The notes under the pieces were generated by a model that had not been told where the DNA came from, searched no databases, and saw only the letters and a list, made by a program, of their open reading frames with translations. This document shows positions 13,001 through 28,000 of a stretch of DNA of 64,000 nucleotides, in pieces. Where the stretch lies: contig NC_064542.1 of assembly GCF_023856365.1 (NCBI RefSeq), positions 11,181,863 through 11,245,862 of the forward strand, given 5' to 3'. Both the position numbers and the translations under genes were made by a program. Position 1 is the first letter of the stretch. Each line of letters opens with the position of its first letter. The stretch comes from Brienomyrus brachyistius. Lineage: Eukaryota > Chordata > Actinopteri > Osteoglossiformes > Mormyridae.

Positions 13001-16000
13001 GTGGTAAGTGTTGATGGAAAGAAGTGAAAAGTTAAATTCTGACATTCTTTTGTTTTTCTTTCAATATAAAATAATAAACATTTTATACTAATTCCAATTA
13101 CAGTTGTGCTTTATCTGTTTTCTGTATTTTAAGCAATGATGAGACATTTAGAACTGATTTGACTCCTTTTTGAAATCTCTTCACTACCATTTGTTGGAAT
13201 TTCTAAATTTTGTGACACCCAACCTTACATATAACTAATGCACATATTTTATAGACATTTCCTCTCCCTTTTACACTGGAAACTTAGGACCATTCAGTCA
13301 CTGTGCAGGAGAGCCATGTTCAGAAGCTTCACATTAATACAATCACGACAGCTTTTCTATATGCTGGAAAAATATGAAATTTCTGTTGAACCAGATGCGT
13401 TTGCCCTTCAGAGGCACCTCCATAAATGCTCCATGTGGTTAAAAGTTCAAAGCCGATATACTGTGTGTCATACCTAGAGGATGACAACCATATTCTCCGT
13501 CTTGCAGCTGACAGGACTCTGAAGGGCCACAGCTAGTTTCGTGACACTCGATCACTCCTTCTCCTCGACACAGACATCGCTGGGTACAACTCTCCACGTA
13601 CCAGCTCTCGTTAGCCTAACGGACAAACAGACACAGCTTTTATCCTGCCATTTCATATGGTACAGAGATGGGAGTTTGATCATTTGCTTTAGGAAGGAGG
13701 CTCACTGGATGGTAAGCGCCCTCAGGGTCCACACAGCCGCAGTCTTTGAGAGGGACACAGCGATCGTTGCTGAGAACAAATCCGGGATCACACTGGCATC
13801 CCTCCACACAGCGCTCTACACAACCTGGCCCTCCTACATTCGGTCCCACGCAGGTCTCCGGACAGCTCACACACAGGGAGTAGTGGCTGTTGGGTGGGCA
13901 TGGCAGAGCTGCAGCAGACGGAGATGTTTCGCTCAGCACACACTTTCATATTGTGCAGCCTGGTGTTTCAGTTCAGTCATCATTATATTTGATCTCATAA
14001 ATACTGTATATTTAATCCTCAGACTCACGACAGAAGTCCGGGTCCCTCCACTGGTGGACTGGTGCTCCAGCACTCAAACAAGCATCTGTGTATGCCTGCA
14101 ACTGGTCACACAAGGTCTGCAGAAGTCCGTCGTAACGACACATGTCATATACACAGCTGAGGAAGTAGGTCCGGGGGTCCACCACCTTTATGCAGTCCCT
14201 AATGAGGGATAGAGACCATGCAGGACAAACAGGCATGAGACTGGAGCTAAAGCAACAAATATCTTAGATTCATCACTCATTATACCATAGTTAAGTTACA
14301 AATGCAAGGGTACTTGAAACCTGTCATCACTCAATTCAGCTGATTCGGGGATTGTTCCAGTTTGTCAATATTACTCGAAAAGCAGGAGCTGCAACCTATG
14401 ACGTGTGTGCTCACCTAAACGGTCCCTGAGTGTCATTCAGCTTCCCACATTTCTCTGGTTTGGAAACCTCTGCTTCCAGGCTGGGGTCACAAGGGGGGTC
14501 AGGTTTGTTGTCAGACTCACACCTGTGAAACAAAAAAAAAACAATTATGGTGTGATGTGGAACACAAATGTTCCATATTAAAGTAACAGGAGCACAGGTA
14601 TGGGAACTGACCTGTCATCTTCATCCTCTTCTGTTTGCCAACTGTTGCCAAACTCATCCGAGTTACCAGCTAATGCACCACCTGGCTTTTTGAAGTCGTT
14701 GTTGGAGTTTCCATCGTAGTCTCCACAGAGACCACACATTTGCTCAGAGTAGGAGCTGAAGGGTCAAAACCAAAAGAGTGAAATTACTGACTTGAGATAA
14801 AACTGAGCCACCAATCGTACAATATTGGGGCTACTTCAAGGTTATGTCCTTAATTCCTACCCTCACGTGATTTGTTGACCTTCTCTTCCGAGACTCACCT
14901 GGGGACAGAGATTTGAGCATAGTGGTTTCCATCCCAGCGCACAGTCAGACCAAAGGTGGTCTGCAGGGTGACATATTGACCAGCCAGGGAGAGAGAGATG
15001 AATGGAGAGGGCGAGTGAGGCAGGGAGACCTGCAGTCCGTTCACCTGAGAGGGAGGGAGGGAGGGAGGGAGCAGAGTGTCACAATACAAGGAATAAGCAA
15101 GACTACATTTTCATCATGAAGGATATGGAGTTGGAGAATGATGACAGTCTCTGCTGGATATCAGACTGCCCTGAACAGACGATCAGATGATGAAGGCATG
15201 AAGAATAAGACAAAGTCCCTTAATCCGTTACCACAGCACATTTCCCAGTGGCTAGGAGCACACCAGTTTCTACTAACCAATGTCCTCCTGCTCTTCATCA
15301 GTGTGACTGTGACTCCATTGACAGTCACATACAATTTGCGCAGGTATGAGACACCTGCTACTCCCCTTTCTTCATTCTTGGCCTCCACTGAGAACCAGGG
15401 CCCTAGAAATTTAGCGAAGGCCACATGAGTCCAACAGAGAGTAAAGTACAGATGCTCCCCAAAGTAGTTTGACAGAGACAGCCCAGTACTGGGGATATCT
15501 TATCTCAGCTATATATATATATATGTAGAGTGTGGATTGTACCAGTCAGTGTACTTTAAGCTTAGAAATATAGAAATTTTGTAATAGCGCTGAAGCTTTA
15601 GAATTGAAGCTGATGAAATATGGTGCCGCTGTACCTGTCTTATTCTGGCAACTCCTGGCCAAGGTGTAGGTGCAGGTTCCCATGAAAGTGTAGTATTTTC
15701 CATCAAAGGTGGTATAGTGTGGGTCTCCAGATATGATGCAGTCCTCTGTACCTTCAGAATGAGCCAGTGAGGTTAATGTGAATGTCTCTGTTCATATTTA
15801 ATGGCAGTAGATCGTCAATAAATGAGAGATCTTACTTATGGGGTAGCAGCCAAGCTGTCCGTTCTGAAGCTCACAGATGTGTTGTGGAGGACATGAACCT
15901 TCTGTGCAAGTCACAACACCACCCTCGCACTTGCATTTTGACTGACAGCCCTCGGTGTAGAATTCTTCTCCTGGCTGTGAGAAAGACCAGAGGTGTCAGT

Positions 16001-19000
16001 TGCTGTCAGAATAATGAAATGGACGTACTGACACCACATAACAATGTAGCCACCTCACCTGGTAGTACTGCCCATTGTACTGGCAGCCACAGGTCTCTCG
16101 TTTGACACACTGCCCTGAGCTGTAGACGTATCCTGGGTCGCAAACGCATCCCTCTGCGCATGGGCTGTTGCACTGCTCTGGACTGGGAGGGGTGCAGGAT
16201 GGAGGGCAGACGGGAGCACACACCTCATAGTGGCTGTTGGGGGGGCAGCGTAGAGCTGTGGAGAAGCAGTTATATGGTACAGTTGTGTCATATGAAATGG
16301 TTGCAGTTTTGGGTCTTTAAATAAACACCATTTCAAGAATGGGCCATAAGTGATTACTGCAAAGTAGCAGCCACTCACGACAGAAGGTGCTATTCCTCCA
16401 GGGCCCCACATCAACTCCTCGGTCCTGGCACTCCTTGACGTAGGACTCCAGAGCCTCACACAATGATGACTGAGCTCCACCCAGAGCGCAGAGGTCAAAC
16501 AGACAATCTTTGAAGAATTTCTGCAGAGGGAGATCTCAATTTACCGGAATGATAAATCCTCTTCTACTTTGGATAACTCGGTGCAATCTGATGATTACTA
16601 GTCACTGAAACGTTATGAGCATTTCTGACTTTAACCTTGAATGATATATGTTTTGACATGGTAACTCACATTGGGGTTGACCCTTGGGTGACAGACAGCG
16701 AATGGTCCCTTGTCGTCCAGCAAGATTCCACAATATGCTGGACTCTGGAACACATCCAGCTCGTTGTCTGTGCATTCAGGGATGGTCTCATTGGGTTTCT
16801 TGTTGCAGCTGCAAGAAGTCGGCAATAAAGTCATGACATTACCTGGGAGATTAACCCAACTCCATTTCACACTTTTAATGCAATCAAGTTGTTCTCACTT
16901 TGGATCAGAATTCCAGCTGTGGCCAAACTCGTTGGCATCTGTGACGAGTTGACCAGTGGGAGTACGGAAGTCATCATTGGGGTTTGCATTGTAGTCACCA
17001 CACAGACCACAAAGAACATTCTTGTAGCTGTACAGAGAAAGGCAAAGGGCAAGATCTTTTAGCTGAAACCATAAGTGAATTACTGCAGTGGTGGAAACAC
17101 TGGAAAGTGATGAATGTGTTCATGAACAGAGTAATTAATATCCTGTGGTGTAACTCACTCGCTGGTAACTTTGATGTCCATGTAGTGGTTGCCATCATAG
17201 CGCACAGTCACCCCAAAATCTGCCACCACTGTGTAGACTGTCCCCTGCTGGAAGACAGACAGTCCCTGTGCCGGGTTGGCAGGCAGGTTTACTCTGGTCC
17301 CATTCACCTGCGAGAGGAGATCACAGTGAGGGATGCGGCATACTCATCAGTCTATTCAGGCATGGAGTTCTCTCTTTGATAGTTAAGCTCATCCTTCTCA
17401 CTTACTCCTTGATCTGCAGAAACATAAGTCTAATTTGATGCCCCCATTGCTTCTGTGACTCTGTGGAGCTCCCTGTCTCACCTGCACCACTCCACCCTTC
17501 AAGATCGACACGACAACTCCCAGGGTGTGTACATGCACAGCTTTCAGGTAGCTGACGGACAGGGCGTTGTATCGGTTCTCGTTGTCGGCATACACTGCGA
17601 AGGGTGGGGCCAAGGTGGTGTTGCATGGCTTGGCCAACAGGTAGCTGCAGTTGCCCATGAAGTCGTAGAAACGTCGATCAAACGTGGTATAGTGCGGGTC
17701 ACCTGACACTGTGCAGGTGGACGTGTCTGGAGAGTAACATTGGAAGCAGATTAATATAGAAGGTTAAACATAATTGGTGGGAAGATGCTGAAGGATGCAA
17801 TGAACATTATGCACTCCAACAGGCAAGGAAAATAGGCCAGCGCTGATTTCAAGTAGCTGTACATTGCACACATAAGAATATTGCTGTTGTTTACAAATCT
17901 GCTGCGTATAAGCAAAATCACTCAGTCATGTGTGAACATTTGGTTAAGGCTAATATTTACTGAGACTTTAGGTTCCCTACCTTTGGGGTAGCAGCCTGAC
18001 ACGCCATTGACCTCTCGACACTCCTCCGTGGGAATACAGGAGTTGTCCACACAGCTGAGTGTGTAGTTTCCAGCACAGCGGCAAAGCTTGGAGCAGCCGT
18101 CACCAAAGACAATCTCTCCCGACTAGTTGGAACGTCACGAAAAAGAGACAGAAGAGACGGTGCTGTTTTCAGGGAGGACCTGATTCTAATAGATTGTCAA
18201 GTGACTTGTCTTTTAATCCCACAGTCAGATAACATTTAACAAACTGAATTAGTTGAGGTAGGACAGTACTAAGTGAAGAGGCTTTATATTTTAAATGAGC
18301 AGACCCTCACAAAACATAATATTCACACTCTCAGTTAAATATAGTAGATATAATGAAGTCAAATTCAGGTAATTGCAGATTATTTTGCAGAAATTTGTGT
18401 CTTCACACCCTGCGCTTCTACCTCATAATAGTTGTCATGCTCGTCTAAACAGCCACACTCGTGAAGGGGCACGCAGCGTTTTCCGCGGTACACATAGCCT
18501 GGGTCACAGAAGCAGCCGCTGATGCAAGACCCGGTGCAGTTGCTGGATGGTTCCTGGCAGCTTGGGATGCATGCTGGTCCGCATTGAATGTACTGGGAGT
18601 TGGGGGGACATTCCACTGTAGGGTGGGTAGCAGAAGAGGAGAAGATAATAGTCAGAGGTTACACAGAAATTTCTGCTGTTTAAAGTTGCAATAGCGGGGC
18701 TTTTGTGTAACTGACACAAACTGCTTACCTGGGGGAGTGGTTGGTGGTGGTCTAGTGGTGGTGGTAGTTGGTGGTTTAGTGGTAGTTACTGTTGATGTTG
18801 TTGGTTTAGACGTGGTAAGTGTTGATGGAAAGAAGTGAATAGTTAAATTCTGACATTCTTTTGTTTTTCTTTCAATATAAAATAATAAACATTTTATAAT
18901 AATTCCAATTACAGTTGTGCTTTATCTGTTTTCTGTATTTTAAGCAATGATGAGACATTTAGAACTGATTTGATGATGACTCCTTTTTGAAATCTCTTCA

Positions 19001-22000
19001 CTACCATTTGTTGGAATTTCAAAATTTTGTGACACCCAACCTTACATATAACTAATACAAATATTTTATACAATTGAAGACATTTCCTCTCCCTTTTACA
19101 CTGGAAACTTAGGACCATTCAGTCACTGTGCAGGAGAGCCATGTTCAGAAGCTTCACATTAATACAATCACGACAGCTTTTCTATATGCTGGAAAAATAT
19201 GAAATTTCTGTTGAACCAGATGCGTTTGCCCTTCAGAGGCACCTCCATAAATGCTCCATGTGGTTAAAAGTTCAAAGCCGATATACTGTGTGTCATACCT
19301 AGAGGATGACAACCATATTCTCCGTCTTGCAGCTGACAGGACTCTGAAGGGCCACAGCTAGTTTCGTGACACTCGATCACTCCTTCTCCTCGACACAGAC
19401 ATCGCTGGGTACAACTCTCCACGTACCAGCTCTCGTTAGCCTAACGGACAAACAGACACAGCTTTTATCCTGCCATTTCATATGGTACAGAGATGGGAGT
19501 TTGATCATTTGCTTTAGGAAGGAGGCTCACTGGATGGTAAGCGCCCTCAGGGTCCACACAGCCGCAGTCTTTGAGAGGGACACAGCGATCGTTGCTGAGA
19601 ACAAATCCGGGATCACACTGGCATCCCTCCACACAGCGCTCTACACAACCTGGCCCTCCTACATTCGGTCCCACGCAGGTCTCCGGACAGCTCACACACA
19701 GGGAGTAGTGGCTGTTGGGTGGGCATGGCAGAGCTGCAGCAGACGGAGATGTTTCACTCAGCACACACTTTCATATTGTGCAGCCTGGTGTTTCAGTTCA
19801 GTCATCATTATATTTGATCTCATAAATACTGTATATTTAATCCTCAGACTCACGACAGAAGTCCGGGTCCCTCCACTGGTGGACTGGTGCTCCAGCACTC
19901 AAACAAGCATCTGTGTATGCCTGCAACTGGTCACACAAGGTCTGCAGAAGTCCGTCGTAACGACACATGTCATATACACAGCTGAGGAAGTAGGTCCGGG
20001 GGTCCACCACCTTTATGCAGTCCCTAATGAGGGATAGAGACCATGCAGGACAAACAGGCATGAGACTGGAGCTAAAGCAACAAATATCTTAGATTCATCA
20101 CTCATTATACCATAGTTAAGTTACAAATGCAAGGGTACTTGAAACCTGTCATCACTCAATTCAGCTGATTCGGGGATTGTTCCAGTTTGTCAATATTACT
20201 CGAAAAGCAGGAGCTGCAACCTATGACGTGTGTGCTCACCTAAACGGTCCCTGAGTGTCATTCAGCTTCCCACATTTCTCTGGTTTGGAAACCTCTGCTT
20301 CCAGGCTGGGGTCACAAGGGGGGTCAGGTTTGTTGTCAGACTCACACCTGTGAAACAAAAAAAAAACAATTATGGTGTGATGTGGAACACAAATGTTCCA
20401 TATTAAAGTAACAGGAGCACAGGTATGGGAACTGACCTGTCATCTTCATCCTCTTCTGTTTGCCAACTGTTGCCAAACTCATCCGAGTTACCAGCTAATG
20501 CACCACCTGGCTTTTTGAAGTCGTTGTTGGAGTTTCCATCGTAGTCTCCACAGAGACCACACATTTGCTCAGAGTAGGAGCTGAAGGGTCAAAACAAAAA
20601 GAGTGAAATTACTGACTTGAGATAAAACTGAGCCACCAATCGTACAATATTGGGGCTACTTCAAGGTTATGTCCTTAATTCCTCCCCTCACGTGATTTGT
20701 TGACCTTCTGTTCCGAGACTCACCTGGGGACAGAGATTTGAGCATAGTGGTTTCCATCCCAGCGCACAGTCAGACCAAAGGTGGTCTGCAGGGTGACATA
20801 TTGACCAGCCAGGGAGAGAGAGATGAATGGAGAGGGCGAGTGAGGCAGGGAGACCTGCAGTCCGTTCACCTGAGAGGGAGGGAGGGAGGGAGGGAGCAGA
20901 GTGTCACAATACAAGGAATAAGCAAGACTACATTTTCATCATGAAGGATATGGAGTTGGAGAATGATGACAGTCTCTGCTGGATATCAGACTGCCCTGAA
21001 CAGACGATCAGATGATGAAGGCATGAAGAATTAAGTCCCTTAATCCGTTACCACAGCACAATTCCCAGTGGCTAGGAGCACACCAGTTTCTACTAACCAA
21101 TGTCCTCCTGCTCTTCATCATCGTGACTGTGACTCCATTGACAGTCACATACAATTTGCGCAGGTATGAGACACCTGCTACTCCCCTTTCTTCATTCTTG
21201 GCCTCCACCGAGAACCAGGGCCCTAGAAATTTAGCGAAGGCCACATGAGTCCAACAGAGAGTAAAGTACAGATGCTCCCCAAAGTAGTTTGACAGAGACA
21301 CACCAGTACTGGGGATATCTTATCTCAGCTATATATATATATGTAGAGTGTGGATTGTACCAGTCAGTGTACTTTAAGCTTAGAAATATAGAAATTTTGT
21401 AATAGTGCTGAAGCTTTTGAAATGAAGCTGATGAAATATGGTGCCACTGTACCTGTCTTATTCTGGCAACTCCTGGCCAAGGTGTAGGTGCAGGTTCCCA
21501 TGAAAGTGTAGTATTTTCCATCAAAGGTGGTATAGTGTGGGTCTCCAGATATGATGCAGTCCTCTGTACCTTCAGAATGAGCCAGTGAGGTTAATGTGAA
21601 TGTCTCTGTTCATATTTAATGGCAGTAGATCGACAATAAATGAGAGATCTTACTTATGGGATAGCAGCCAAGCTGTCCGTTCTGAAGCTCACAGATGTGT
21701 TGTGGAGGACATGAACCTTCTGTGCAAGTCACAACACCACCCTCACACTTGCATTTTGACTGACAGCCCTCGGTGTAGAATTCTTCTCCTGGCTGTGAGA
21801 AAGACCAGAGGTGTCAGTTGCTGTCAGAATAATGAAATGGACGTACTGACACCACATAACAATGTAGCCACCTCACCTGGTAGTACTGCCCATTGTACTG
21901 GCAGCCACAGGTCTCTCGTTTGACACACTGCCCTGAGCTGTAGACGTATCCTGGGTCGCAAACGCATCCCTCTGCGCATGGGCTGTTGCACTGCTCTGGA

Positions 22001-25000
22001 CTGGGAGAGGTGCAGGATGGAGGGCAGACGGGGGCACACACCTCATAGTGGCTGTTGGGGGGGCAGCGTAGAGCTGTGGAGAAGCAGTTATATGGTACAG
22101 TTGTGTCATATGAAATGGTTGCAGTTTTGGGTCTTTAAATAAACACCATTTCAAGAATGGGCCATAAGTGATTACTGCAAAGTAGCAGCCACTCACGACA
22201 GAAGGTGCTATTCCTCCAGGGCCCCACATCAACTCCTCGGTCCTGGCACTCCTTGACGTAGGACTCCAGAGCCTCACACAATGATGACTGAGCTCCACCC
22301 AGAGCGCAGAGGTCAAACAGACAATCTTTGAAGAATTTCTGCAGAGGGAGATCTCAATTTACCGGAATGATAAATCCTCTTCTACTTTGGATAACTCGGT
22401 GCAATCTGATGATTACTAGTCACTGAAACGTTATGAGCATTTCTGACTTTAACCTTGAATGATATATGTTTTGACATGGTAACTCACATTGGGGTTGACC
22501 CTTGGGTGACAGACAGCGAATGGTCCCTTGTCGTCCAGCAAGATTCCACAATATGCTGGACTCTGGAACACATCCAGCTCATTGTCTGTGCATTCAGGGA
22601 TGGTCTCATTGGGTTTCTTGTTGCAGCTGCAAGAAGTCGGCAATAAAGTCATGACATTACCTGGGAGATTAACCCAACTCCATTTCACACTTTTAATGCA
22701 ATCAAGTTGTTCTCACTTAGGATCAGAATTCCAGCTGTGGCCAAACTCGTTGGCATCTGTGACGAGTTGACCAGCAGGAGTACGGAAGTCATCATTGGGG
22801 TTTGCATTGTAGTCACCACACAGACCACAAAGAACATTCTTGTAGCTGTACAGAGAAAGGCAAAGGGCAAGATCTTTTAGCTGAAACCATAAGTGAATTA
22901 CTGCAGTGGTGGAAACACTAGAAAGTGATGAATGTGTTCATGAACAGAGTAATTAATATCCTGTGGTGTAACTCACTCGCTGGTAACTTTGATGTCCATG
23001 TAGTGGTTGCCATCATAGCGCACAGTCACCCCAAAATCTGCCACCACTGTGCAGAGTGTCCCCTGCTGGAAGACAGACAGTCCCTGTGCCGGGTTGGCAG
23101 GCAGGTTTACTGTGGTCCCATTCACCTGCGGGAGGAGATCACAGTGAGGGATGCAGCATACTCATCAGTCTATTCAGGCATGGAGTTCTCTCTTTGATAG
23201 TTAAGCTCATCCTTCTCACTTACTCCTTGATCTGCAGAAACATAAGTCTAATTTGATGCCCCCATTGCTACTGTGACTCTGTGGAGCTCCCTGTCTCACC
23301 TGCACCACTCCACCCTTCAAGATCGACACGACAACTCCCAGGGTGTGTACATGCACAGCTTTCAGGTAGCTGACGGACAGGACGTTGTATCGGTTCTCGT
23401 TGTCGGCATACACTGCGAAGGGTGGGGCCAAGGTGGTGTTGCATGGCTTGGCCAACAGGTAGCTGCAGTTGCCCATGAAGTCGTAGTAACGTCGATCAAA
23501 CGTGGTATAGTGCGGGTCACCTGACACTGTGCAGGTGGACGTGTCTGGAGAGTAACATTGGAAGCAGATTAATATAGAAGGTTAAACATAATTGGTGGGA
23601 AGATGCTGAAGGATGCAATGAACATTATGCACTCCAACAGGCAAGGAAAATAGGCCAGCGCTGATTTCAAGTAGCTGTACATTGCACACATAAGAATATT
23701 GCTGTTGTTTACAAATCTGCTGCGTATAAGCAAAATCACTCAGTCATGTGTGAACATTTGGTTAAGGCTAATATTTACTGAGACTTTAGGTTCCCTACCT
23801 TTGGGGTAGCAGCCTGACACGCCATTGACCTCTCGACACTCCTCCGTGGGAATACAGGAGTTGTCCACACAGCTGAGTGTGTAGTTTCCAGCACAGCGGC
23901 AAAGCTTGGAGCAGCCGTCACCAAAGACAATCTCTCCCGACTGTAGTTGGAACGTCACGAAAAAGAGACAGAAGAGACGGTGCTGTTTTCAGGGAGGACC
24001 TGATTCTAATAGATTGTCCAGTGACTTGTCTTTTAATCCCACAGTCAGATAACATTTAACAAACTGAATTAGTTGAGGTAGGACAGTACTAAGTGAAGAG
24101 GCTTTATATTTTAAATGAGCAGACCCTCACAAAACATAATATTCACACTCTCAGTTAAATATAGTAGATATAATGAAGTGAAATTCAGGTAATTGCAGAT
24201 TATTTTGCAGAAATTTGTGTCTTCACACCCTGCGCTTCTACCTCATAATAGTTGTCATGCTCGTCTAAACAGCCACACTCGTGAAGGGGCACGCAGCGTT
24301 TTCCGCGGTACACATAGCCTGGGTCACAGAAGCAGCCGCTGATGCAAGACCCGGTGCAGTTGCTGGATGGTTCCTGGCAGCTTGGGATGCATGCTGGTCC
24401 ACATTGAATGTACTGGGAGTTGGGGGGACATTCCACTGTAGGGTGGGTAGCAGAAGAGGAGAAGATAATAGTCAGAGGTTACACAGAAATTTCTGCTGTT
24501 TAAAGTTGCAATAGCGGGGCTTTTGTGTAACTGACACAAACTGCTTACCTGGGGGAGTGGTTGGTGGTGGTCTAGTGGTGGTGGTAGTTGGTGGTTTAGT
24601 GGTAGTTACTGTTGATGTTGTTGGTTTAGACGTGGTAAGTGTTGATGGAAAGAAGTGAATAGTTAAATTCTGACATTCTTTTGTTTTTCTTTCAATATAA
24701 AATAATAAACATTTTATAGCAATGATGAGACATTTAGAACTGATTTGATGATGACTCCTTTTTGAAATCTCTTCACTACCATTTGTTGGAATTTCTAAAT
24801 TTTGTGACACCCAACCTTACATATAACTAATGCAAATATTTTATACAATTGAAGACATTTCCTCTCCCTTTTACACTGGAAACTTAGGACCATTCAGTCA
24901 CTGTGCAGGAGAGCCATGTTCAGAAGCTTCACATTAATACAATCACGACAGCTTTTCTATATGCTGGAAAAATATGAAATTTCTATTGAACCAGATGCAT

Positions 25001-28000
25001 TTGCCCTTCAGAGGCACCTCCATAAATGCTCCATGTGGTTAAAAGTTCAAAGCCGATATACTGTGTGTCATACCTAGAGGATGACAACCATATTCTCCGT
25101 CTTGCAGCTGACAGGTCTCTGAAGGGCCACAGCTAGTTTCGTGACACTCGATCACTCCTTCTCCTCGACACAAACATCGCTGGGTACAACTCTCCAGGTA
25201 CCAGCTCTCGTTAGCCTAAAGGACAAACAGACACAGCTTTTATCCTGCCATTTCATATGGTACAGAGATGGGAGTTTGATCATTTGCTTTAGGAAGGAGG
25301 CTCACTGGATGGTAAGCGCCCTCAGGGTCCACACAGCCGCAGTCTTTGAGAGGGACACAGCGATCGTTGCTGAGAACAAATCCGGGATCACACTGGCATC
25401 CCTCCACACAGCGCTCTACACAACCTGGCCCTCCTACATTCGGTCCCACGCAGGTCTCTGGACAGCTCACACACAGGGAGTAGTGGCTGTTGGGTGGGCA
25501 TGGCAGAGCTGCAGCAGACGGAGATGTTTCGCTCAGCACACACTTTCATATTGTGCAGCCTGGTGTTTCAGTTCAGTCATCATTATATTTGATCTCATAG
25601 TGTATATTTAATCCTCAGACTCACGACAGAAGTCCGGGTCCCTCCACTGGTGGACTGGTGCTCCAGCACTCAAACAAGCATCTGTGTATGCCTGCAACTG
25701 GTCACACAAGGTCTGCAGAAGTCCGTCGTAACGACACATGTCATATACACAGCTGAGGAAGTAGGTCCGGGGGTCCACCACCTTTATGCAGTCCCTAATG
25801 AGGGATAGAGCCCATGCAGGACAAACAGGCATGAGACTGGAGCTAAAGCAACAAATATCTTAGATTCATCACTCATTATACCATAGTTAAGTTACAAATG
25901 CAAGGGTACTTGAAACCTGTCATCACTCAATTCAGCTGATTCGGGGATTGTTCCAGTTTGTCAATATTACTCGAAAAGCAGGAGCTGCAACCTATGACGT
26001 GTGTGCTCACCTAAACGGTCCCTGAGTGTCATTCAGCTTCCCACATTTCTCTGGTTTGGAAACCTCTGCTTCCAGGCTGGGGTCACAAGGGGGGTCAGGT
26101 TTGTTGTCAGACTCACACCTGTGAAACAAAAAAAAAACAATTATGGTGTGATGTGGAACACAAATGTTCCATATTAAAGTAACAGGAGCACAGGTATGGG
26201 AACTGACCTGTCATCTTCATCCTCTTCTGTTTGCCAACTGTTGCCAAACTCATCCGAGTTACCAGCTAATGCACCACCTGGCTTTTTGAAGTCGTTGTTG
26301 GAGTTTCCATCGTAGTCTCCACAGAGACCACACATTTGCTCAGAGTAGGAGCTGAAGGGTCAAAACCAAAAGAGTGAAATTACTGACTTGAGATAAAACT
26401 GAGCCACCAATCGTACAATATTGGGGCTACTTCAAGGTTATGTCCTTAATTCCTACCCTCACGTGATTTGTTGACCTTCTCTTCCGAGACTCACCTGGGG
26501 ACAGAGATTTGAGCATAGTGGTTTCCATCCCAGCGCACAGTCAGACCAAAGGTGGTCTGCAGGGTGACATATTGACCAGCCAGGGAGAGAGAGATGAATG
26601 GAGAGGGCGAGTGAGGCAGGGAGACCTGCAGTCCGTTCACCTGAGAGGGAGGGAGGGAGGGAGAGAGCAGAGTGTCACAATACAAGGAATAAGCAAGACT
26701 ACATTTTCATCATGAAGGATATGGAGTTGGAGAATGATGACAGTCTCTGCTGGATATCAGACTGCCCTGAACAGACGATCAGATGATGAAGGCATGAAGA
26801 ATTAAGTCCCTTAATCCATTACCACAGCACAATTCCCAGTGGCTAGGAGCACACCAGTTTCTACTAACCAATGTCCTCCTGCTCTTCATCAGTGTGACTG
26901 TGACTCCATTGACAGTCACATACAATTTGCGCAGGTATGAGACACCTGCTACTCCCCTTTCTTCATTCTTGGCCTCCACTGAGAACCAGGGCCCTAGAAA
27001 TTTAGCAAAGGCCACATGAGTCCAACAGAGAGTAAAGTACAGATGCTCCCCAAAGTAGTTTGACAGAGACACACCAGTACTGGGGATATCTTATCTCAGC
27101 TATATATATATATGTAGAGTGTGGATTGTACCAGTCAGTGTACTTTAAGCTTAGAAATATAGAAATTTTGTAATAGTGCTGAAGCTTTAGAAATGAAGCT
27201 GATGAAATATGGTGCCACTGTACCTGTCTTATTCTGGCAACTCCTGGCCAAGGTGTAGGTGCAGGTTCCCATGAAAGTGTAGTATTTTCCATCAAAAGTG
27301 GTATAGTGTGGGTCTCCAGATATGATGCAGTCCTCTGTACCTTCAGAATGAGCCAGTGAGGTTAATGTGAATGTCTCTGTTCATATTTAATGGCAGTAGA
27401 TCGACAATAAATGAGAGATCTTACTTATGGGGTAGCAGCCAAGCTGTCCGTTCTGAAGCTCACAGATGTGTTGTGGAGGACATGAACCTTCTGTGCAAGT
27501 CACAACACCACCCTCACACTTGCATTTTGACTGACAGCCCTCGGTGTAGAATTCTTCTCCTGGCTGTGAGAAAGACCAGAGGTGTCAGTTGCTGTCAGAA
27601 TAATGAAATGGACGTACTGACACCACATAACAATGTAGCCACCTCACCTGGTAGTACTGCCCATTGTACTGGCAGCCACAGGTCTCTCGTTTGACACACT
27701 GCCCTGAGCTGTAGACGTATCCTGGGTCGCAAACGCATCCCTCTGCGCATGGGCTGTTGCACTGCTCTGGACTGGGAGGGGTGCAGGATGGAGGGCAGAC
27801 GGGGGCACACACCTCATAGTGGCTGTTGGGGGGGCAGCGTAGAGCTGTGGAGAAGCAGTTATATGGTACAGTTGTGTCATATGAAATGGTTGCAGTTTTG
27901 GGTCTTTAAATAAACACCATTTCAAGAATGGGCCATAAGTGATTACTGCAAAGTAGCAGCCACTCACGACAGAAGGTGCTATTCCTCCAGGGCCCCACAT

